From: Legionellaceae bacterium UBA2794
GTDB taxonomy: Bacteria > Pseudomonadota > Gammaproteobacteria > Legionellales > Legionellaceae
Direction: 5' to 3'
NCBI GenBank assembly: GCA_002352055.1
Contig: DEHS01000092.1
Span: 202,501-215,670, forward strand
DNA length: 13,170 nucleotides
The notes beneath the pieces were generated by a model, which made no database searches, was not told where the DNA came from, and saw nothing but the letters and a program-made list of their open reading frames with translations. The position numbers were made by a program, and so were the translations under genes. Below, piece after piece: positions 7,159 through 13,170 of this stretch (positions are counted from its first letter, which is position 1; each line of letters begins with the position of its first letter).

Positions 7159-8077
7159 TGTTAATCAATAACGCCCTCGTATGTGCATAAATAAAGTCCA
7201 GAAACAGTCTGGTTCTTTCGGGTAATGTTTGTTGCTGTGGGTAAATAGCAAATAAATGATAGGTTCCCCAGTCATATTGTTGCAAAATGGGGCGAATTTG
7301 ATTTTTTTGAAGTGCTTGTCGGGCGTTCAATTCGGTAAATCGACCTATGCCAAATCCTGCAATGCACGCGTGAACACAGCTTTCAATGTCATTGGCATTA
7401 AATGAGGGTTCAAATGAGAATTCGCCAGTCCCTTCCTTGTCAATATAAGGCCATTTCTCATTCTGAACTCGATGTTGAAAGGAGTAATTGATGAGTAGAT
7501 GAGAGGATAAATCAATACAATTTGCAGGTTCGCCATGTTTGTGTAAGTAATAAGGGCTGGCATATAACTCTATTTTATCTTTCAGCAATAATTTCATTTG
7601 CATACTGCTGTCTTGTAATCTTGGCTCTAATATAAAGCCTGCTCCGCGAATAACTAAATCCAGTTGTTCTTTAATAGGGTTTAATTGATTGTTGGAGAGC
7701 ACCAGATCAATTTTAATATCAGGAAAGTCATTAAGGAACTTTATGATGATTGGGGTTAAATAGTGCTGACCAAAATAGGGAGGTGCACTCACTCGAATAG
7801 TTCCTTTGGGCTTATGTGCTGACGATTGGATGAGACTCAATACCGAATCTAGTTCTTGCTGGATACGCACTGCGTGCTGCAAGAATAATTCGCCTTCAGG
7901 GGTGAGGCGTAATTCTCTGGTTGTTCGTTTAATCAGACTGACTCCAAGACTCGCTTCCAGCTGATTAATTCGTCTGCTTATCAAACCATTGGAAATCCCT
8001 AAATATTTTGCGGCATGACTGAAACCACCTTGTTGAATAACAGCTGTAAAGAGAGCGGAGTCATCTAGAATACCCAT
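7109..8077 (-). CDS. LysR-type transcriptional regulator
   Basis: With the start at 8077 the product has 322 residues. The N-terminal winged helix-turn-helix is clear: GGFSHAAKYLGISNGLISRR (17-36) followed by INQLEASLGVSLIKRTTREL and LTPEGELFL. The rest is the periplasmic-binding-like effector domain, with GTIRVSAPPYFGQHYLTP at its start and the DLVIRG segment in the middle, both typical of the LTTR subgroup that resembles DsdC/AaeR-like activators. A longer version beginning at 8137 is possible but would put its start inside the -35 box of the only recognisable promoter; LysR proteins also normally start a few residues before the D-x-x-x-F-x-x-V motif, as here. GGAT about 8 bases before the ATG is a modest ribosome-binding site. 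The last residues after the usual LTTR end are an unusual tail that runs across the end of the SDR gene. Target genes are unknown; the neighbouring SDR is the natural guess. Confidence 0.9.
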   Translation of the reverse strand: MGILDDSALFTAVIQQGGFSHAAKYLGISNGLISRRINQLEASLGVSLIKRTTRELRLTPEGELFLQHAVRIQQELDSVLSLIQSSAHKPKGTIRVSAPPYFGQHYLTPIIIKFLNDFPDIKIDLVLSNNQLNPIKEQLDLVIRGAGFILEPRLQDSSMQMKLLLKDKIELYASPYYLHKHGEPANCIDLSSHLLINYSFQHRVQNEKWPYIDKEGTGEFSFEPSFNANDIESCVHACIAGFGIGRFTELNARQALQKNQIRPILQQYDWGTYHLFAIYPQQQTLPERTRLFLDFIYAHTRALLINTKSHNRPAQSVCPQPI

Positions 8078-8108
8078 TATTACATCCAAATTGTAAATGA
8101 TACAGTGA

Positions 8109-8137
8109 ATCATTGGGTATTGTTTGGCAATTGTCAA
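8109..8137 (-). promoter_or_regulatory. Promoter of the LysR-type regulator gene
   Basis: On the minus strand a perfect TTGACA -35 box (plus 8132-8137) is followed after 17 bp by AATGAT (plus 8109-8114), four of six matching TATAAT. Transcription would start near 8101, about 25 bases before the ATG at 8077. This supports the shorter start of the gene. Confidence 0.5.
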
Positions 8138-8145
8138 CTAACAAA

Positions 8146-8207
8146 ATGTATCTCAAAATGGGTAATTTTTAATTATGATTTGTTGCTATTTCAAAAATAA
8201 GATACAT
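8146..8207. promoter_or_regulatory. Spaced 8-bp inverted repeat upstream of the LysR gene
   Basis: ATGTATCT (8146-8153) and AGATACAT (8200-8207) are perfect reverse complements 46 bp apart, just upstream of the regulator's -35 box. They could be two half-sites for a regulator that loops DNA or binds as a tetramer, as LysR proteins do, but the spacing is larger than the usual T-N11-A site. Confidence 0.3.
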
Positions 8208-8219
8208 ACGCAAGCATCT

Positions 8220-8364
8220 CTGGGTTGCTTTGTCGCGATGCTTCTCGCAATGACAGGTTAAAAAATCGCACCTTTTGAATGAACTTTTTTGTATTTGTTT
8301 ATGATTGCAAGAACATCATGATATTCATTGTCTTTGCGAGAAGCATCGCGACGAAGCAATCCAG
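8220..8364. repeat. Inverted-repeat element with 36-bp arms
   Basis: The left arm (8220-8255) and the right arm (8329-8364) are reverse complements at 33 of 36 positions, separated by 73 bp of unrelated AT-rich sequence. The core GTCGCGATGCTTCTCGCAA is exact in both arms. The arm, read from the right end inward, has the TTGCGAG-AAGC-GAAGCAATCCAG pattern of the GTCATTGCGAG-type intergenic repeats known from many bacterial genomes. It is clearly GC-richer than its surroundings and belongs to a different family from the element at 5234-5415. It is non-coding. Two copies of a dispersed repeat in opposite orientation, or one MITE-like unit, are both possible. Confidence 0.75.
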
Positions 8365-8426
8365 CATGATCTAATAAGGCTCACCTATCTAAACTTACGC
8401 CACCGATTAATAATACCCTATGTCAA

Positions 8427-8441
8427 AATTTTCTGAAAATT
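8427..8441. promoter_or_regulatory. Perfect palindrome AATTTTC-T-GAAAATT
   Basis: Seven-base arms surround one central T, about 200 bases upstream of the proposed adhesin transcription start. It could be an operator for a dimeric regulator. There is no independent support. Confidence 0.3.
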
Positions 8442-8627
8442 AAGGACAAGCCACGGCAATAAGGTGGACGGTAACTTTTAGGTCCTTGACAACTGCTAGA
8501 TAATTGCATTTTTACGATAAAAAACCCGATAAACTTAATTATTTTAACAAGGTCTTTAAAAAGCATCCTATTTAGTTTAAATAAAGTAAAAACCGACTTA
8601 TTTTAAGCCAAAATATCTTATTTATCT

Positions 8628-8638
8628 TCTATACTTAA
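8628..8638 (+). promoter_or_regulatory. Candidate sigmaS (RpoS) extended -10 element for the adhesin gene
   Basis: TCTATACTTAA matches the sigmaS extended -10 consensus KCTAYACTTAA at every position, including the C directly upstream of the TATACT hexamer. There is no TTGACA-like -35 box about 17 bp upstream, which sigmaS tolerates better than sigma70. Transcription would begin near 8642, giving a leader of about 45 bases. The ribosome-binding site is GGGAG at 8679-8683. Confidence 0.55.
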
Positions 8639-8687
8639 TGCATCCACATGTAAACCAATAAAAATTACTGTTGTAAGTGGGAGTATT

Positions 8688-9017
8688 ATGATCATTCCAA
8701 CCTTAGGTGCAGTTCAAACACTTCAGGGATTACTCGCAAAAATCGATCTAAATGGACATACCAGTATAATCAGACAAGGTTCTACAATTGAGCCTGGTGA
8801 ATCTGTTGTCCTGCTTAGCGGATCATCACAACTAAATTTGTTTAATAATCTGCCAATTATTGATCTAGCGATTAATCAACCTTTTAGTCTTGATGGTATC
8901 TCCCCTTTGTTAAAGGCGGGAAATACTGAAGTCATCCAACAGCTCATTGAAGATGCCTTAATCAAGGGGTTAGATATTAGCCAGTTACTTGCGGCGCTTG
9001 AGGCGACTGCTGCTGGC
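8688..9017 (+). other. Retention module with TAAG di-alanine cleavage site
   Basis: Residues 1-110 of the adhesin. The beta-rich part (1-70) resembles the plug domain that blocks the TolC-like pore in LapA-class proteins; it is followed by a short helix (about 82-106) and T107-A108-A109-G110, encoded at 9006-9017. In the LapA system a cysteine protease (LapG) cuts at this di-alanine to release the adhesin when cyclic-di-GMP falls. The motif is seen; the regulation is inferred from the family. Confidence 0.75.
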
Positions 9018-12000
9018 GATGCGACTGTGCTGGGAAGTGGAGGAAATGCTTATATTCTGGATCCGATGTTTGGATTTGGTTTAGTGACCGCCGGATATGA
9101 TACCAGGGGGCTTTCATCCCTAAATGCACAAGAAACGGATTATGTAGGTAACATGGTTCAGCTTTATGGTAATACAAAACCGGAGGCTTATTTAGCATTC
9201 AGTGATAATGATCTTTCTCTCGATGAATCGTTAACTGTCCGAAATGGGGATTTTAACGCAGGAGATCAAAACGGCATTGTTGATCCCTTTAATTTCGGGC
9301 AAGTTATCGGCTTTGCCGAAGGGTTTTTAGTTTCTGCCGCCTCCTCTCAATTTAATCAGCCCGCGGATAGGGTAACGTCATCTTATGCTCTTGAATTAGG
9401 AAATGGTGCATCCAGCCTCAAGGCGAGTAATGGATCCCCAATTACCTTATCTCTAGACGGTAATAAAATCATAGCGACTAGTGAGGGAAAAGTAATTTTT
9501 GCCATCGGTATCGATCCTGCTAATGGAAAAATAACCATTGTACAATATCATGGCATTTACCACCCGAACGCGAATTCTGCAGACGAATCGATCGACTTAA
9601 GTAATTTAATCCGAATAACCTTAACATTAACTGACAGTTCCGGGGATAAATCTACTGCTTCTTTAGATATTGGAAGTAAAATTCATTTTGAAGACGATGC
9701 ACCATTCATGCATGGTGTTGATTCCATTCAACTTAATGATAATACTAATATAGGATTGGTTATAACCGGCTCGGTGAATGTTGATTTCAATACTGATTTG
9801 GCAAAAGATTTGGTTTTTGCTGATAGTGCATTAAATGCCCTAAGGACTATCAATTTAACCTCCAATGGACAGGCACTCTTCTTTAGCATGGATGAACAGG
9901 CTCACACCATCACTGCTACCAACGAGGCACAGCAAGTTATCTTCACATTAACATTAAGCGAAGTAAGGGCGAACCATGTGCAAACAGATATGCCTCATTA
10001 TGAGTTGCACGTCTATGAATCTATTGATCAACCGCTTAATAATGAAATCACCATCTCCATACCCATCAAAGCCATAGATGCAGATAACGACAGCGTCATT
10101 GGTAATCTAGTTATTAATATCGACGATGGATCAGACGCGGAAGGCGGTATTTCCACTTCTTTTATTGCTGTGGAAGGGGACTTGGATGCAATAACAGGTG
10201 GGTACCCAGTCACTACCAATCATCAATTTTCCATAACAGCAGGAATTGACCGGCTTGTGCCAGAGAGTTTGACTATTGACAGTGGCTTTCTGAATAATTT
10301 GATTAACGAATTTCAAAATGAAGTTACTGCTAGTGGCAGTGCGCTTACCTTAACCCAGAATAGTGTTAATGGTGTCATCACTCTGACCGCTACTGATACG
10401 CAAAATAATACCGTGTTTCAGCTCATTATTACGCCTCAAAATAGTGGCAAGGATTTATCAATCAATGTTACTTTAATTCAATACAAACCCCTGGATCATG
10501 ATGCAAGCGGTGACAGTACCGGTTTAATCCGTCAGGATGGTCAAAGTCTACATATTGATTTACAACTGCAAGCCCAGGATAGTGATGGTGATGCATTAAC
10601 GAATCCAGTTAATTTAAAGGTTACTATTAATGATGGTGGTGCCCCTGCATTAGGCAATCATCAACTTATTTTTACCGAAAATCTGACCACGCAAACGCAA
10701 TCAGGACAAGTGCCTTTAAATTTAGGCAGCGATGTCATCTCTACCCTGGTATTTGAAAATACCGCCACCATGCAAAATTCACTCAATGACCTTACCAGTG
10801 GTGGGAAACAGACCAGTTATTCATTTGAAAGTGATAACAAAGTCCTGGTTTTAAAAATTGATGATGCCAGTAGCCCGTTAAATGGACAAGAAATTTTAAG
10901 GGTTACCATTAATCCGGATGGTAGTTATACCGCCACTTTATCAGGTCCATTAGATCAGGTGAACGAAATCTCTGAATTACTGTTGGATGTGCGAGCTACA
11001 GATAAAGATGGTGATTCAAGCAATCTGGGTCAAATCAAAATTATTATCAATGATGCAGTAAATCAACCTTATCCTACTCAGGCTTCTACCAATATTGTTG
11101 AAGGCGATCTTTCTCCTGGTACCTATCCTATATCAAGTCCGTTGGTTAATTTTACTTTGCAGACCAGTGGCGATCGGTTATTACCCGAAACAGTGAAATT
11201 TGATCCAGCAACCATTAATACACTTATTGCTGAATTAAATCAGGAAATAAAATTTGACGGTCAACCACTGACTTTTACTGTTACCGGTAATACGATTACT
11301 GGCTCACTTAATGGGGTCGATATTTTGGTGATCGAGTTAACGGCAAATCAAAATACTAATAATTACGATGTCGATGCACATATTAAAGTAACTCTTAATG
11401 CACCCATTGATCATAATCAAAATAATAGCACCGGATCGGTTCATCTCCAGGGTGATCAAATTAATATCATATTAGGGGTTCAAATTCAGGATGCTGAAGG
11501 GGATTATTTAGCCCAGCCTGCTTTAATTAATGCAGGTATTAGTGACGGCGCTAATCCGGTACTTAGTACTCAGGAGAGCATTAATATTAACGAACCAGTC
11601 ACTGGCGCAGCTACTATTGGCCAGGCATCTTTTGTGATTGATATTGGTTCTGATCCTATTGATCATTTGGGATTTAATTATACAGCAGGCGAAAATAGCG
11701 GTCTTAAATCTGCGGGTCATGATGTGTTGTTCGAAGTAGATAATGGTGTTTTAAAAGGATACTACCTTGATGGGAGCACCCGAGTTGAGGTGCTTAGAGC
11801 GACTTTGAGTAACAATACAACATCAGGGCAGGTTCATTTTGAATTATTTAAACCCTTAGACCATAGCCAACTGGGTCAAGACAGTCTGTCCCTAAACTTA
11901 AAAATTCAGGCAATTGATACCGATGGGGATAGTGCCAATTTAACCCTGCCAGTGAATATAGTCGATTCGATTGCACATCCCGTTGGCGGAGTTGCCACGG

Positions 12001-13170
12001 TAATAGAAGGAGAGACTGTCACCGGGAGTTTAGCCGGATTTTATAATCTGAACGCTGAAGGAGGACATTTATATTCAGTCGTTGTAGAAAATACTACCTA
12101 TTCCTTTGCCAATAATCAAACCACCTATGTCATAAATACCGCTAAAGGAGAACTCACCATAAACAGCGATGGTACCTGGAAGCTGGTTTCTGTAGATGGG
12201 CTTGATCATGACTTCACCCAGGAACTGGTGGTGGGTTATAGTGTGATTGATGGAGATGGTGATATAAGCCCAGTAAATAATCTGGTTATTGGTATTAACG
12301 ATGGCGCGCCCTCAACAGGCGGTCAAACATTGACTACTGGCTTAAATGAAGGGGATCTTGCTCCAATTACTTATCCCACTCACGTACTTAGCCCTAGTTT
12401 AACACTAGTTAACAATGGTTCTGATCCATTTGATTTATCCACATTGGCTATATTGAATCAGGCCAATTTAGCCAATGAGTTACAAAATGACATCAAATTT
12501 TTCAGTATCACAACCGGCCAGGAAGAATCAGTAGTTGCAACGGTGACTAACGATACCATCACTTTAAAATCAGCCAGTGGTGAGCTGGTGCTTGAGATTA
12601 AATTAATCCCGGTAGTTCAGCCTAATGGTGACATCCTGTTACAGCAAGATATAACTCTTTATCAGCCATTATCACAACTCATAGCCAATTCTGGAGGTTC
12701 CGTACAGATTATTGGAGATCAAATACGAATTACTTATGGCGTTCAGGTGATAGATATTGATGGAGATGCTCTGACTAATCCGGTTACTATATCTGCCTTA
12801 ATTAACGATGGAGTGAATCCGGATCTGATCAACACGGTAGCAACCTCTGTAATTGATGGCAGTAATCAAACCAATGGCAATTTAAACTTAAATATCGGCA
12901 GTGATCCTATTGCAACCATTACTTTTAATAGTTCTCAGCCTTTATTGAGCGGATTAACCAGCAATGGGTTTGCGACTACTCAAGAAGTATCAGCGCATTC
13001 TGTTAAAATTTTTGATTCGAATCATAATCTTATTGTGGAAATAACAGTCGCTGATAATGGGGCTTATACGGTTCAAATCAATGGTCCATTGGATCAAGGG
13101 ATTGGTAACATTTTAGCCATTCCACTCAATGTAACTGTGGTTGATAAAGATGGAGATCAGGACACGAGGA
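8688..13170 (+). CDS. Giant type I-secreted, surface-retained RTX-type adhesin (LapA/RtxA-like), N-terminal part
   Basis: Frame 3 is open from ATG 8688 to the window end: 1494 codons, incomplete at the 3' side. GGGAG (8679-8683) precedes the start. Residues 1-110 form a retention module with a GESVVLLSGSSQLNL strand and the cleavage motif TAAG (107-110), where LapG-type periplasmic proteases cut between or beside two alanines. A Gly-rich linker and a FGFGLVTAGYDTRGL segment follow. Residues about 175-333 resemble a DUF5801 domain (QYHGIYHPNANSADESIDL). From 334 on come eight tandem Ig-like repeats of bacterial T1SS-143/BapA style, nearly all ending in an Asp-rich calcium motif such as DSDGD (631-635) or DIDGD (1356-1360). 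There is no Sec signal peptide, as expected for type I export via a C-terminal signal, which is outside the window. Such proteins stay threaded in the outer membrane pore and mediate attachment and biofilm formation. The target surface and the total length are unknown. Confidence 0.92.
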   Translation, partial: MIIPTLGAVQTLQGLLAKIDLNGHTSIIRQGSTIEPGESVVLLSGSSQLNLFNNLPIIDLAINQPFSLDGISPLLKAGNTEVIQQLIEDALIKGLDISQLLAALEATAAGDATVLGSGGNAYILDPMFGFGLVTAGYDTRGLSSLNAQETDYVGNMVQLYGNTKPEAYLAFSDNDLSLDESLTVRNGDFNAGDQNGIVDPFNFGQVIGFAEGFLVSAASSQFNQPADRVTSSYALELGNGASSLKASNGSPITLSLDGNKIIATSEGKVIFAIGIDPANGKITIVQYHGIYHPNANSADESIDLSNLIRITLTLTDSSGDKSTASLDIGSKIHFEDDAPFMHGVDSIQLNDNTNIGLVITGSVNVDFNTDLAKDLVFADSALNALRTINLTSNGQALFFSMDEQAHTITATNEAQQVIFTLTLSEVRANHVQTDMPHYELHVYESIDQPLNNEITISIPIKAIDADNDSVIGNLVINIDDGSDAEGGISTSFIAVEGDLDAITGGYPVTTNHQFSITAGIDRLVPESLTIDSGFLNNLINEFQNEVTASGSALTLTQNSVNGVITLTATDTQNNTVFQLIITPQNSGKDLSINVTLIQYKPLDHDASGDSTGLIRQDGQSLHIDLQLQAQDSDGDALTNPVNLKVTINDGGAPALGNHQLIFTENLTTQTQSGQVPLNLGSDVISTLVFENTATMQNSLNDLTSGGKQTSYSFESDNKVLVLKIDDASSPLNGQEILRVTINPDGSYTATLSGPLDQVNEISELLLDVRATDKDGDSSNLGQIKIIINDAVNQPYPTQASTNIVEGDLSPGTYPISSPLVNFTLQTSGDRLLPETVKFDPATINTLIAELNQEIKFDGQPLTFTVTGNTITGSLNGVDILVIELTANQNTNNYDVDAHIKVTLNAPIDHNQNNSTGSVHLQGDQINIILGVQIQDAEGDYLAQPALINAGISDGANPVLSTQESININEPVTGAATIGQASFVIDIGSDPIDHLGFNYTAGENSGLKSAGHDVLFEVDNGVLKGYYLDGSTRVEVLRATLSNNTTSGQVHFELFKPLDHSQLGQDSLSLNLKIQAIDTDGDSANLTLPVNIVDSIAHPVGGVATVIEGETVTGSLAGFYNLNAEGGHLYSVVVENTTYSFANNQTTYVINTAKGELTINSDGTWKLVSVDGLDHDFTQELVVGYSVIDGDGDISPVNNLVIGINDGAPSTGGQTLTTGLNEGDLAPITYPTHVLSPSLTLVNNGSDPFDLSTLAILNQANLANELQNDIKFFSITTGQEESVVATVTNDTITLKSASGELVLEIKLIPVVQPNGDILLQQDITLYQPLSQLIANSGGSVQIIGDQIRITYGVQVIDIDGDALTNPVTISALINDGVNPDLINTVATSVIDGSNQTNGNLNLNIGSDPIATITFNSSQPLLSGLTSNGFATTQEVSAHSVKIFDSNHNLIVEITVADNGAYTVQINGPLDQGIGNILAIPLNVTVVDKDGDQDTR
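9687..13170 (+). repeat. Array of tandem Ig-like repeats of alternating types
   Basis: Divergent protein-level repeats inside the adhesin. By residue: R1 334-486 (type B variant), R2 487-657 (A), R3 658-798 (B), R4 799-961 (A), R5 962-1101 (B), R6 1102-1212 (C, short), R7 1213-1382 (A), R8 1383 to the end (B, cut). Type A starts with (V/N)EGDL-x-x-(I/G)TYP or similar and is 163-171 residues long; type B has (L/I)GSD(V/P)I and is about 140. Calcium motifs: DADND 464, DSDGD 631, DKDGD 772, DAEGD 935, DTDGD 1077, DGDGD 1188, DIDGD 1356, DKDGD 1486 (first residue given). The boundaries are mine, set by eye. Confidence 0.75.

Larger units (their letters stand above)
8365..8687. other. Long upstream region of the giant adhesin gene
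   Basis: This stretch of about 320 bases has no credible gene on either strand. It contains a perfect palindrome AATTTTC-T-GAAAATT (8427-8441), an AAGGAC/GTCCTT pair (8442-8447 and 8482-8487) that could form a weak stem, an isolated TTGACA (8486-8491) with no well-spaced -10 box, and the sigmaS-type -10 element at 8628-8638. It is AT-rich throughout its second half, as expected of a regulated promoter region open to nucleoid proteins. Confidence 0.6.

Noticed and set aside
8078..8137. N-terminal extension of the LysR regulator to 8137
   Set aside because: The extra 20 residues do not look like an LTTR N-terminus and their start lies in the -35 box of the likely promoter.
8443..8520. TTGACA (8486-8491) as the main adhesin promoter
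   Set aside because: No acceptable -10 box at 16-18 bp; TACGAT is 21 bp away. The sigmaS-type element closer to the gene is the better candidate.
8977..11720. Four short minus-strand frames inside the adhesin gene
   Set aside because: They lie opposite the continuous adhesin frame and show only chance-like composition.
9687..13170. Nucleotide-level tandem repeat or CRISPR-like array
   Set aside because: Repeat similarity is at protein level only, with long divergent units; there are no short identical repeats with spacers.

Overview
The window looks like chromosomal DNA of an AT-rich gammaproteobacterium, most likely Legionella or a close relative. This is inference from my recollection of Legionella SecA and from the mix of genes: SecA with a C-terminal zinc tail, DusA, a PKS-type alpha-oxoamine synthase tail and a LapA/RtxA-type giant adhesin. 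No database search was possible.

Left part (1-5099) is mostly housekeeping. It holds the C-terminal end of a PLP-dependent alpha-oxoamine synthase (1-372). A clear sigma70 promoter follows, driving a two-gene unit: dusA (tRNA dihydrouridine synthase A) overlapping a small DUF486 membrane protein by 4 bases. Then comes secA overlapping a mutT-type Nudix gene by 4 bases. A perfect 14-bp palindrome lies ahead of secA.

Middle part (5100-8214) is accessory. A non-coding stretch of about 490 bases contains a nested inverted-repeat, MITE-like element (about 5234-5415). It is followed by a TauE/SafE-type (TSUP) permease gene split by what looks like one extra T in a run of five (frameshift at 5883-5887). 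A short SDR-family gene comes next; it has the nucleotide-binding motif but not the usual Tyr-x-x-x-Lys pair. It converges on, and overlaps by 50 bases, a LysR-type regulator on the minus strand. A recognisable promoter for the regulator places its real start at 8077.

Right part (8215-13170) begins with a second inverted-repeat element of a different family (8220-8364, 36-bp arms with 33 matches). About 320 bases without a gene follow, containing an exact match to the extended sigmaS -10 consensus. Then a very large open reading frame starts at 8688 and is still open at the window end (1494 codons visible). It is the N-terminal part of a type I-secreted, cell-surface-retained adhesin: an N-terminal retention module with a TAAG di-alanine site typical of LapG-type proteolysis, a DUF5801-like domain, then bacterial Ig-like repeats, nearly all ending in an Asp-rich DxDGD-type calcium motif. 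The repeats alternate between two types (B-A-B-A-B-C-A-B), with one shorter domain of a third type breaking the order. The export and release machinery (LapB/C/E, LapD, LapG type) is not in this window.

I see no tRNA, rRNA, CRISPR array, transposase or convincing rho-independent terminator.
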